Made by a program: the position numbers and the translations under genes. The notes under the pieces were generated by a model. That model was not told where the DNA came from. It did not search any database and saw only the letters and a program-made list of their open reading frames with translations. 64,000 bases of DNA, from contig JAKZAP010000009.1 of the NCBI GenBank assembly GCA_023053575.1, forward strand, positions 15,853,869-15,917,868. The letters run 5' to 3'. The first letter of the stretch is position 1. Every line of letters starts with the position of its first letter. This DNA comes from Branchinecta lynchi (taxonomy: Eukaryota > Arthropoda > Branchiopoda > Anostraca > Branchinectidae). Shown here piece by piece: positions 8,286-15,215 of the stretch.

Positions 8286-8909
8286 ATGAATAAATTTGGT
8301 AGTGTTGGAAAAAAGGTTAGTAACGAATCGAATGAAAAGAGAGTTACTGATGACAACGGTAATATTAACCTACAAGATAAGAGAATTATTATGTTAGGGG
8401 ATGCGAAAGCTGACCAGGACGCTATTAGTTTCAGATCCATGACTATTATTCTGAATCAATTTAAAGAAGAAATTACCGCACAACAAGTGGGGATAAATCA
8501 GTATTTTAGCGAAGATATCAACAGATTAACTGCGATAGATGATTCTCCTGATAATTCGTTGGTAAGGAACAAAGATAAAGGGTTATTTGTAAAAGAAATA
8601 GTTCGAGTTAATGATAAAGAGATTAACGCTGAAAACAAGTTGATAACAAATGTTCAAAACCCTAGAAACAAAAATGATGCTGTTAATTTAGCAACGTTAA
8701 CTATGAATCTTTTAGATTATGACAAAAAGCTTCTTGGGCAACACACCCATAACGGTATAATTGAAGGAAAGATTGCTGGCCAAAAAACTCGTATCGATAA
8801 TATTGAAAGAGCAGTAGTAAATATTTTAAAAAGGCTTCTAGAGCTAGAGCTAAAACCTGTTGACAAACCATTCGTTACCAGAATAGAAAAAATGATGGCT
8901 GGTAAATAA
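8286..8909 (+). CDS. Fibre-like protein with shaft-type repeats
   Basis: 207 aa. Two segments have the pattern of trimeric fibre shafts in phage tail fibres and adenovirus-like fibres: residues about 25-50 (NGNINLQDKRIIMLGDAKAD then QDAIS) and about 115-137 (ENKLITNVQNPRNKNDAVNL). Each is of the form 'N-I/L-hydrophobic-turn-(D)A-(I/V)-(S/N)'. A histidine-containing HTHNG lies at about 152-156, and the C-terminal 45 residues are a predicted helical, heptad-like stretch. It is probably a vertex spike attached to the penton-like minor capsid protein, inferred from sequence pattern and location among virion genes. The start has TATAATAAATG. A receptor-binding head is not evident. In Polinton-2 the gene has a 2-bp deletion near codon 18. 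Confidence 0.6.
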   Translation: MNKFGSVGKKVSNESNEKRVTDDNGNINLQDKRIIMLGDAKADQDAISFRSMTIILNQFKEEITAQQVGINQYFSEDINRLTAIDDSPDNSLVRNKDKGLFVKEIVRVNDKEINAENKLITNVQNPRNKNDAVNLATLTMNLLDYDKKLLGQHTHNGIIEGKIAGQKTRIDNIERAVVNILKRLLELELKPVDKPFVTRIEKMMAGK

Positions 8910-8939
8910 ATTTTATAAGATAAATTAATTCCCTAATAA

Positions 8940-9488
8940 ATGGTTGAAACAATGGAGTATACAGTTTATTTGTCAAAGCTTCAGAAAGGAAAGCTGAAGA
9001 AATGCTTTGGTGCTAAACAAAAATGTCAGATACGTGTTAGTCATAGTAGACAAAATGAACGAGAACCAGTTAAGTTACTTTTAAGTAAACGACAAATTGA
9101 TAAAATTGAAACATGTAAAATGAATAATAAGGGATGTGATATTGATGTATCATACAGGCAGATGAGAGAAGCGATTCAAAAAGGTGGATTACTTCCATTC
9201 TTAATACCGTTAGCTGTAGCCCTTGGTAAGGCAGCTTTAACAAGTGGTGCTGCTGCTTTGGGTACATTCGCTGGTAAGAAATTGGTGGATAACATAACCA
9301 ACACAGGTGGAGCGCTTACACTTCCTGGAACACAAAAAGTTGTGGGACGTGGAAGACCTAGGAAGGAGGATACCACAGGTGGCGCGCTTACACTCCCTGG
9401 AACACAAAAAGTTGTGGGTAATGGGGTACGTGGAAGGCCTAGGAAGTCAAAAAACGGGGACATCAAAAAAGAAGCAAAAGTAAAGTAG
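8940..9488 (+). CDS. pX/core-like basic protein with AT-hooks
   Basis: 182 aa. The N-terminal about 75 residues are basic with several cysteines. A hydrophobic Gly/Ala-rich stretch follows (about 81-113, GGLLPFLIPL then ALGKAALTSGAAALG), matching the pX-type proteins of adintoviruses and the adenoviral core/mu precursor in style. The C-terminal third repeats the 15-residue unit TGGALTLPGTQKVVG twice, each followed by a GRPRK AT-hook core. It likely binds DNA in the virion and may be cleaved by the protease encoded 24 bp downstream. The repeat number differs in Polinton-2 (three units, third truncated), showing ongoing minisatellite change inside a coding sequence. The hydrophobic block could instead be membrane active. 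Confidence 0.6.
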   Translation: MVETMEYTVYLSKLQKGKLKKCFGAKQKCQIRVSHSRQNEREPVKLLLSKRQIDKIETCKMNNKGCDIDVSYRQMREAIQKGGLLPFLIPLAVALGKAALTSGAAALGTFAGKKLVDNITNTGGALTLPGTQKVVGRGRPRKEDTTGGALTLPGTQKVVGNGVRGRPRKSKNGDIKKEAKVK

Positions 9489-9511
9489 GACCTCTAACCA
9501 ATTTTGATATT

Positions 9512-9844
9512 ATGGATGCATTAGGGAGTATACCACAGTTTCGAGGTGTTTTCTCTTTAGATACGCTACCCAAACATATAAACGATTCGGAATGCGGTGT
9601 CATTAATTATGATAAACTCGGAATGCCTGGAACTCACTGGGTTGCGTATTGTAATCTACCTGAATACCCCCATGTAGAATTTTTTGATTCTTTCGGTATT
9701 CCCCCAGGAAAAGAAATAATTAAATATCTAAGAACTTCAAAGAAAAAAATAGCTTATGAAAATCTTGCTGTTCAAAATATAGATGAATTAAACTGTGGTT
9801 TTCACTGCATTTCCTACATCCAGCGGAAAATGAAGAGTTGGTAG
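9512..9844 (+). CDS. Adenain/Ulp1-like cysteine protease
   Basis: 110 aa, shorter than adenoviral adenain (about 200) but with all catalytic elements in order: His42 in GTHWVAY, Asp59 in EFFDSFG, the oxyanion-hole Gln88, and Cys95 in NCGFHC, with Gln and Cys seven apart as in the family. It should cleave capsid or core precursors during maturation. The start is the only one in the element without a TAAATG context; ATG at 9512 is preceded by GATATT. The C-terminus stops soon after the catalytic Cys helix, so this may be a minimal form. A single-base deletion destroys the Polinton-2 copy upstream of the Gln and Cys. Confidence 0.85.
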   Translation: MDALGSIPQFRGVFSLDTLPKHINDSECGVINYDKLGMPGTHWVAYCNLPEYPHVEFFDSFGIPPGKEIIKYLRTSKKKIAYENLAVQNIDELNCGFHCISYIQRKMKSW

Positions 9845-9875
9845 CTTTTCGTTTAAGAAAATTGTTTTCTAATAA

Positions 9876-10043
9876 ATGGAGATTTATTGTATGAAATGTA
9901 AAAAGAGCACTGACACTGAATCAATGTTTAAGGCAGTGTCACACAAAAATAATGTTCCAATGCTGAAAGGGAATTGTGTTATTTGCGGATCGAGGAAAAA
10001 TCGCTTTTTAAAAAAAACCTCGACGCAGAAAAAGATATATTAA
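9876..10043 (+). CDS. Short zinc-ribbon protein (DUF5679-like)
   Basis: A 55-aa gene starting at ATG 9876 in TTCTAATAAATG. It has two knuckles, CMKC near residues 5-8 and CVIC near 34-37, with NVPMLKGNC before the second. This matches the small zinc-ribbon family (DUF5679-type, CVKC...KG.C..CG) found widely in large DNA viruses; I rely on remembered pattern, not a search. The frame overlaps the integrase frame by 70 bp and ends 'KKTSTQKKIY'. A T-TTA-AAA heptamer at 10007-10013 would move ribosomes into the integrase frame by a -1 step, making a zinc-ribbon/integrase fusion. The homologue in Polinton-2 is 42522-42689. Confidence 0.75.
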   Translation: MEIYCMKCKKSTDTESMFKAVSHKNNVPMLKGNCVICGSRKNRFLKKTSTQKKIY

Positions 10044-10945
10044 AGACGTATTATTCTAATTATTCAGGTGTTGATGATATTCACAGAAAATTAAAAGAAA
10101 ATGGAGTGAACGTGTCTAAAGATACAATAAAAAATGTGTTGCAAAATGAGAATGTGTATACGTTACACAAACCTTCCTATCATAACTTTGAAAGGAGGCG
10201 AGTGTATGTTCACTATGTTGATGAGCAATGGCAAGCTGATTTAGTTGACATGCAGAAATATAAAAAAGAAAATAATAAAACAAATTACATTTTAACTGTA
10301 ATTGATTGCTTTAGTAAATATGCTTGGGGTATTCCCTTAAAAAATAAAACGGGTGCTGAAATAATAAACGCATTCAGCCACATCTTTAAAGAAAGAATTC
10401 CTAAGAAACTACAAACTGATAAAGGTAAAGAATTTGTTATGAGAAATGTTCAATCTTTTTTGAAAAATAATAACGTTCACTGGTTTGCATCGGAAAGTGA
10501 ACTGAAAGCACAAATCGTGGAACGATTCAACAGAACTCTGAAAGAAAAGCTATGGAAATATTTTACTCACAACAACTCTAGTAAATGGATTGATATTTTA
10601 CCTGTATTCGTAAATAATTATAATAACTCGTATCACCGCTCAATACAAATGAAACCAGTTGATGCTAGTAAAAAGGTTAATCAGAAAAAGGTTTTTAGTG
10701 CTCTGTTTCCTCCAGTAGATGAGTACAAAATCACAGGAAACGTCAAAGTAGGGGATTTAGTCAGAATTAAAAAAGAAAAAAGTGCTTTTGATAAAGGATA
10801 TCTACCTAATTATACGGATGAAGTATTTCAGATAGCAACCATCAGACCTACCATTCCCATTACTTATGAAATATCTGACAAAAGTGGGGAATTAATTCAA
10901 GGAGGGTTTTATGAAAAAGAACTTTCAAAATTTATTATGAAATAA
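9974..10945 (+). CDS. int: Retrovirus-type (DDE) integrase
   Basis: Polinton integrase that should insert the element and create the 6-bp duplications. The catalytic residues are Asp in WQADL (codon 10238-10240), Asp in QTDKG (10418-10420) and Glu in IVERFNRT (10520-10522), with 33 residues between the last two by my count. An HTH-like stretch (about 10060-10150) precedes the core. A chromo/SH3-like segment follows (KVGDLVRI...YTDEVFQI...YEISD..GELI.G.FYEKEL, about 10744-10935). The open frame begins at 9974 but has no ATG before the first catalytic Asp, so the true N-terminus must come from a non-AUG start or from -1 frameshifting out of the upstream zinc-ribbon gene at 10007-10013. The same arrangement is kept in Polinton-2. 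Confidence 0.93.
   Translation: MCYLRIEEKSLFKKNLDAEKDILKTYYSNYSGVDDIHRKLKENGVNVSKDTIKNVLQNENVYTLHKPSYHNFERRRVYVHYVDEQWQADLVDMQKYKKENNKTNYILTVIDCFSKYAWGIPLKNKTGAEIINAFSHIFKERIPKKLQTDKGKEFVMRNVQSFLKNNNVHWFASESELKAQIVERFNRTLKEKLWKYFTHNNSSKWIDILPVFVNNYNNSYHRSIQMKPVDASKKVNQKKVFSALFPPVDEYKITGNVKVGDLVRIKKEKSAFDKGYLPNYTDEVFQIATIRPTIPITYEISDKSGELIQGGFYEKELSKFIMK
10007..10013 (+). promoter_or_regulatory. Putative -1 frameshift site T-TTA-AAA
   Basis: The heptamer TTTAAAA in zinc-ribbon frame (T TTA AAA) is followed by more A (eight A in all, 10010-10017). A one-base backward slip moves exactly into the integrase frame and reads KNLDAEKD. The equivalent run in Polinton-2 (42653-42659) is identical although nearby codons differ. 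Polymerase slippage in the A8 run is an alternative. I see no obvious strong pseudoknot and did not compute one. Confidence 0.5.
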
Positions 10946-10961
10946 AATTAGTTGTATATAA

Positions 10962-11786
10962 ATGGATTCAAGACGCTTGAGTGATATTTTATCGGATATA
11001 GTGAAGAACAGAGAAATTCAGAGAAGAAAGGTTCAACAAAATGAGATGGAGAAGGCAGGATTTCGGGAATATGCTTCAGAATTAAACGCTCCAGTTATTA
11101 TAGCACAAAAAGAAAACACTAAAGATACCATCAAAAAATTACAAGAGAACGCTGAAACGATAATTAATAAACTACAGGAAGGTGATAATAATTCAAGAAG
11201 ACGGTTTCTCAGATTAGGTGATACATTTAAAACAGCTTTACAGACCACTACTTCAGAGGAAGTGAGTCGAGCACCCGCTTTAGAACCTTCTCCCGATTTA
11301 GGACCACTATCCGTTGATATGAATAAAGATATTACCCAAGAGTTGTTAAATCAGATTAATTTAAAACATGTAGAATCGCGGGGTGGCACTGATACTTATT
11401 TTAAAATGCCTACGTATTACATTAAGCATCATACGGATATAGATGAGGCTCTAGAACGTTTGACATCTCTAAGTCAAAGTTATGGCGGGAAAAAAGGTAA
11501 AGGTTACTCTAGCTATGATGAAATCCTTGAATTTATAAGAGAATACAAGGAGAGGTTAACCAGCATTCGAACTAATTCCCCATTTTTAGTTCAACAAAAA
11601 GGAACTGGAATATTTATGAACTGTGATGAAATGATTTCAAAATTATACACTTTGATAGGTAGCAGAGTAAACGGAAATACATCTGACGAGGTGAGAAATG
11701 AAGCTATTGATATTTTGGATTCGTTAATGCGAAATAAATTTCTTACGAAGAGAAATTACAATTCAATATATAAAAAATATTTCTAA
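10962..11786 (+). CDS. Unknown Polinton protein, 274 aa
   Basis: No family recognised. The N-terminal about 70 residues are charged and helical (RRLSDILSDIVKNREIQRRK), then a linker rich in Ser/Thr/Pro (about 85-115). The C-terminal segment, GTGIFMNCDEMISKLYTLIG through SIYKKYF, is the best-conserved part between the two elements. Position between the integrase and the minor capsid protein, and the TATATAAATG start, make a virion or assembly role plausible. The stop TAA at 11784-11786 is followed after three bases by the next ATG. The Polinton-2 homologue (272 aa) is open with small indels in the middle. Confidence 0.7.
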   Translation: MDSRRLSDILSDIVKNREIQRRKVQQNEMEKAGFREYASELNAPVIIAQKENTKDTIKKLQENAETIINKLQEGDNNSRRRFLRLGDTFKTALQTTTSEEVSRAPALEPSPDLGPLSVDMNKDITQELLNQINLKHVESRGGTDTYFKMPTYYIKHHTDIDEALERLTSLSQSYGGKKGKGYSSYDEILEFIREYKERLTSIRTNSPFLVQQKGTGIFMNCDEMISKLYTLIGSRVNGNTSDEVRNEAIDILDSLMRNKFLTKRNYNSIYKKYF

Positions 11787-11789
11787 TAA

Positions 11790-12497
11790 ATGGTGTTGTT
11801 AAACATTGAAGGTAATGAAAGTATCATTGATATAACATTTAGTCAACCAATCGAATTGAATCGTAATTGGGATTATGAAATAGGTTTGAATCAGTGTACT
11901 TTGTGGTATTCGTGGCATAATATAAGTGATAAATTTGGAAATAATACATTTCAATACAGGAAAGATGAAGAGTGGATGAATGTTACTATTCCTAATGGGA
12001 TGTATAACGATGATTGTTTGAATTATTTTTTGTGTCAGTATTTTGATACCCCAAAAGACAAATGTCCTATTGTAATTTCATCCAATCCAGCATCTATGAG
12101 ATTTGTCATACTATTACAAGAAAAATATGTGTTTAGATTTAATAGTGACTTGTGTCAGATTTTAGGATTTGAGAAGGATAGTGAGATATCTAAGAAAATC
12201 AATGAAGGTACAAAGCTTCCGAATATAACAAGAAGCGTTGATAAAATTCAAATTCACTGCTCTCTTGTAAACAGTTCTATCGTAAACAAAAGTAAATCAG
12301 ATGTCATTTGGACATTTGTTCCGAATACAGAACCGGGTTGTCAAATTGTTGAGAATCCTAGACAATTAATCTACCTTCCTATTAATACAAAAGACTTTAT
12401 TTACTCCTTGAGAATGACAATTACTGATCAGTTGGGAAGACCTATCGATTTGAATGGTGATAACGTTGGATACGTACTGCATTTAAGAAAAGCTTAA
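11790..12497 (+). CDS. Minor capsid (penton-like) protein
   Basis: 235 aa. The opening 'IDITFSQPIELNRNWDYEIGL' region, followed by a Trp/Asn-rich NISDKFGNNTF and a VTIPNGMYNDD turn, is the characteristic start of Polinton/adintovirus minor capsid proteins (single jelly roll pentamers at capsid vertices). It lies just before the major capsid gene, as usual. The start overlaps the upstream gene's end region in TTCTAATAAATG. The Polinton-2 copy is nearly identical except for a poly-G run that adds four glycines. Identification rests on remembered family pattern and gene order. Confidence 0.8.
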   Translation: MVLLNIEGNESIIDITFSQPIELNRNWDYEIGLNQCTLWYSWHNISDKFGNNTFQYRKDEEWMNVTIPNGMYNDDCLNYFLCQYFDTPKDKCPIVISSNPASMRFVILLQEKYVFRFNSDLCQILGFEKDSEISKKINEGTKLPNITRSVDKIQIHCSLVNSSIVNKSKSDVIWTFVPNTEPGCQIVENPRQLIYLPINTKDFIYSLRMTITDQLGRPIDLNGDNVGYVLHLRKA

Positions 12498-12529
12498 AGG
12501 ATTAGTGAAATAAAATTATTTACCTATAA

Positions 12530-12886
12530 ATGTTGATTAATAATAAGCGATTACTTTATAAAAAGCAGTATGGAAGTGGAATCGGTAGTGTATTCAAAGA
12601 CATTGTTAATTCCCAGTTATTTCAAACGTCAGCAAAACAAATAAAAGATGGGGCTATGTCAATGTATAATAATATTATTAAACCGAGATTTGAGTTGTTG
12701 AAAAACAGAGCAATAGAATATGGGAAAGATCTGATCGATGTAAACAAGAAGGAACTCATTGATGTAATTGGAACCAAAAAATCGATGAAGGATCTTATCG
12801 GTACAAATAAAAGGATTTTAAATCAAAGAAGTCAGGACTTGATCAAAACGTTAATGACTGGAAATGGATTAAAGATTCTGAAATAA
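12530..12886 (+). CDS. Small virion protein, possibly pVI-like
   Basis: 118 aa, basic. The N-terminal QYGSGIGSVFKDIV motif (about 13-26) resembles the glycine-rich amphipathic start of adenoviral pVI and Polinton equivalents that link capsid to genome or lyse membranes. The rest is mostly helical with an imperfect repeat around KKELIDVIGTKKSMKDLIGT (about 80-99). It sits between minor and major capsid genes. The start is CCTATAAATG. The pVI comparison is weak; an unknown core protein fits equally. In Polinton-2 it is interrupted by a 152-bp insert. Confidence 0.5.
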   Translation: MLINNKRLLYKKQYGSGIGSVFKDIVNSQLFQTSAKQIKDGAMSMYNNIIKPRFELLKNRAIEYGKDLIDVNKKELIDVIGTKKSMKDLIGTNKRILNQRSQDLIKTLMTGNGLKILK

Positions 12887-12916
12887 GTTTTATTTAATAA
12901 TTTCTTTCTTATATAA

Positions 12917-14290
12917 ATGGCAGTAAATAAAGTTATCAGTCCGCAATGGAACATATTTGACGAACCGCTTGTGGATGATACAGTGGTTAAATATGAATTT
13001 AAAGAAATTCGAGAAACAGATGTGAATGTATCTAATAAATCAGAGTTTGAATTCGTAACAAAGAAATTAGATTCCTGGTTTTATCCAAGTGAAAGTTATC
13101 TTGATGTCAGTGTAAGAATAGTAAACGAAGATGGGACTCCTATAGCTGCAACCGATATTGCTACTTTAACGAATAATGGATTTAATTTATTCAGTACCGC
13201 TGAGTATGTAATAAACGATGAATCGGTTGAAAAAATTAATCATGTTGGTATTACAACTACCGTTACAAAGTTGATTGAATACTCTGATGATTATTCTAGA
13301 AGTGCAGCAAGAAATCATTTCTGGTATAAGGATTATAATCAAGGAAAAGAAATTAATCCTGTTATTGCTTCGTTTACTGCAACTCCAGTAGTAGCAGGGG
13401 CTGCAGGGGCTGCAGCAGGGGGTGGAACAGTCAGTTTGAGAAATAATAATAATTATAATAAAGGATTTGAAAAAAGATATAACAGAACAAAGAGCAGTAA
13501 ATTAGTAAATATGTATTTACCATTATCAGAATTGTTTGGATTTCTGAAAGGAAACAAACGATTCTTCAGAGGTGCATCGCATAAATTATTTCTAAGAAGA
13601 AATGATGATAACAACATGATTATAAGAAATGGAAATACTAATTTCAAAGTAGTAATCGAGTATTTATCCTGGAAGATCCCTATTGTAGCTCCTAGTATCG
13701 AAATGATGAGTGAATTAGAAAAGGATCTTGCTAAGGATAAAAAGCATAATCTGATGTGGGAAGCATGTAATAGTTATAAAAGTGATGTTAGTCAGAATAA
13801 GGAGCACACCTGGAAAGTTGTGTCTGAGAGAAATAGTCCTACAAAAATCGTTGTGATGTTACAGAAAAATGAAAAGCATAACAATCAATTAATGAATAAT
13901 ATGGTGTTTGATCATATGAATTTAACAGACATAGAACTTAGAATTAATGGGGATAAATATCCTGAAGAACCACTCAAATGCGACTTTAGCGATGAGAAAT
14001 GTAAATACTCAAATCTTTACAATAGGTTCATACATTTGGGCTATAAGCAATTAGCATTTGATACTGGTAGTGTTGTTAGTATAGAAGAATTTAAAGAAGT
14101 ATATCCACTATTCTGTTTCGATGTTTCCAAACACGAATCAAGTATATATAATGGAACAACTGCTGATATTGAAATAAGTTTAACATTAAAACACGCTCAG
14201 CCTGTACCATATAATATTTACTGTGTTATATATTATGAAAGAAAAGCTACATTAGGTATTATTAACAAAAATATGTATGTGAGTTTGTGA
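12917..14290 (+). CDS. Major capsid protein (double jelly roll)
   Basis: 457 aa, the hexon-like subunit expected to form the icosahedral shell. The N-terminus (VISPQWNIFDEPL), the beta-rich first half with SWFYPSESYLDV, and the segment MYLPLSELFGFLKGNKRFFRGASHKLFLRR (about 196-225; LPLS...FGF then H.L.L.R) are the signature of Polinton major capsid proteins. A low-complexity Gly/Ala loop (about 158-172) marks a surface insertion and varies in length between the two elements. The C-terminal half continues with strands up to YCVIYYERKATL. The start is TTATATAAATG, and the gene ends 5 bp before the right terminal repeat. The Polinton-2 copy is frameshifted near its end. Confidence 0.9.
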   Translation: MAVNKVISPQWNIFDEPLVDDTVVKYEFKEIRETDVNVSNKSEFEFVTKKLDSWFYPSESYLDVSVRIVNEDGTPIAATDIATLTNNGFNLFSTAEYVINDESVEKINHVGITTTVTKLIEYSDDYSRSAARNHFWYKDYNQGKEINPVIASFTATPVVAGAAGAAAGGGTVSLRNNNNYNKGFEKRYNRTKSSKLVNMYLPLSELFGFLKGNKRFFRGASHKLFLRRNDDNNMIIRNGNTNFKVVIEYLSWKIPIVAPSIEMMSELEKDLAKDKKHNLMWEACNSYKSDVSQNKEHTWKVVSERNSPTKIVVMLQKNEKHNNQLMNNMVFDHMNLTDIELRINGDKYPEEPLKCDFSDEKCKYSNLYNRFIHLGYKQLAFDTGSVVSIEEFKEVYPLFCFDVSKHESSIYNGTTADIEISLTLKHAQPVPYNIYCVIYYERKATLGIINKNMYVSL

Positions 14291-14294
14291 GTCT

Positions 14295-14879
14295 GGATTT
14301 TTATTTAATAAAATCATCCCCTAATAAATGGAGTCCACAAAGGAAGTCTTGAATACAATCAGAATGAATAAATACAATGAGACAATCAGGAAAGAAGAAC
14401 TAGTTCTAGGATTGAAATATACTATTGTTAAAATGAGAATTGCTAAGACAAAATATGGTGATAAGTTGGTTGTAGTTATTAATCATAATGACAAACCCTG
14501 TGATTTGTTTATAACACAGAAATATAATGCTATTGCTAACGAATTACTTTTAAAGAAAAATCTAGTTTTGCAGCCTATTGTACGCGAAAACAAGAACAAA
14601 GAAACATATGTGGATTTAGAACTGTTTACTCAGTAATATTTGAATAAAAAATGAAAAATGTAAAAAAAAAACAAGTAGTGTATATTGTAGTATTTTATAT
14701 GTAGTAAAGGGTAATATTCTCATTTCTTGTATCCTTTATTTTGGAATTAAGAAAATAAAAATGTTCTTAAAAAAGGGGATAATTTGGTAAAAAGGATGTT
14801 AAAATTTAAGAAATTGATGTTAAAATAGGGTTTTGAAATTGGGGGGAGGGTGAGCCAGAACCCCCTTTATATAACTACT
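14295..14879 (-). repeat. Right terminal inverted repeat of Polinton-1
   Basis: Reverse complement of 1387-1971, equal length (585 bp), ending TTATATAACTACT. It starts 4 bases after the major capsid stop, so the right terminal gene follows the capsid gene directly. Confidence 0.93.
14328..14636 (+). CDS. Terminal-repeat gene, small OB-fold-like protein (right copy)
   Basis: Encodes the same 102 residues as the left-repeat gene at 1630-1938. Here it is downstream of and co-directional with the major capsid gene, with the start in CCCTAATAAATG. Having one copy at each end means either flank supplies the product, and gene conversion between ends could keep the copies identical. Confidence 0.75.
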   Translation: MESTKEVLNTIRMNKYNETIRKEELVLGLKYTIVKMRIAKTKYGDKLVVVINHNDKPCDLFITQKYNAIANELLLKKNLVLQPIVRENKNKETYVDLELFTQ

Positions 14880-14885
14880 CGCCTA
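14880..14885. repeat. Right target site duplication of Polinton-1 (CGCCTA)
   Basis: Exact match to 1381-1386, directly after terminal ACTACT. Confidence 0.95.
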
Positions 14886-14920
14886 CTCGTACCAAGTGCC
14901 ATATGAGCTCTTAGCTCTTG
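14881..14920 (+). repeat. Family A 3' terminus split by Polinton-1 (copy A3)
   Basis: CCTACTCGTACCAAGTGCCA then TATGAGCTC and TAGCTCTTG match the 3' end of family A copy A1 (24320-24361), which reads GCCTACTCGTAACAAGTGCC. Polinton-1 therefore inserted within about 40 bp of the end of a family A element; its duplicated CGCCTA is part of that terminus. Confidence 0.75.
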
Positions 14921-15013
14921 TTGATCCCGGGAGACACCATGACACTTTTCCTTGAAAATGACACCTTTTCATTCGATTGACACTTTTAGTTCAGAAATAG
15001 CACCCTTTTCTTT

Positions 15014-15215
15014 GCTTTTTGGGATCCCAAAACGTAAGTGAAGGGATGCCTACGACATCGATAAAGTTGACCGTCTGTTAGAACGATAACTCTCGAAGGG
15101 AACGAGACATTTTGATGAAGCTTGGTGTGAGGTTCTTTGGGTCAAGGGTAAGCTACGATTAGGGGTGGGGGTTCAAACTAAGGGTTTTGTTTCTTTCAAG
15201 CCGCATTGGAATCGT
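15014..15215 (+). repeat. Family B fragment, copy B2
   Basis: Starts with TTTTGGGATCCCAAAACG and continues with AGGGATGCCTACGACATCG, CTCTCGAAGGGAACGAGACA and TTGATGAAGCTTGGTGTGAG, the same order as B4 and B5. It then stops after the ATTAGGGGTGGGGG segment; the internal tandem part is missing. Confidence 0.7.

Larger units (their letters stand above)
1387..14879 (+). mobile_element. Polinton-1: near-intact Polinton/Maverick (adintovirus-like) element
   Basis: A 13,493-bp element bounded by 585-bp terminal inverted repeats beginning AGTAGTTATATAAA and by a perfect 6-bp target duplication. It encodes the diagnostic set: protein-primed DNA polymerase B, FtsK/HerA-type packaging ATPase, adenain-like protease, retrovirus-type integrase, and major and minor capsid proteins. 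Genes are densely packed, with 2-40 bp between most of them, and all face right except the two-TM gene and the left terminal gene. The only clear lesion is one nonsense codon in the two-TM gene. Identical terminal-gene products and a perfect duplication suggest recent insertion. It landed in or beside the 3' end of a family A repeat whose terminus follows at 14881-14920. Confidence 0.96.
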
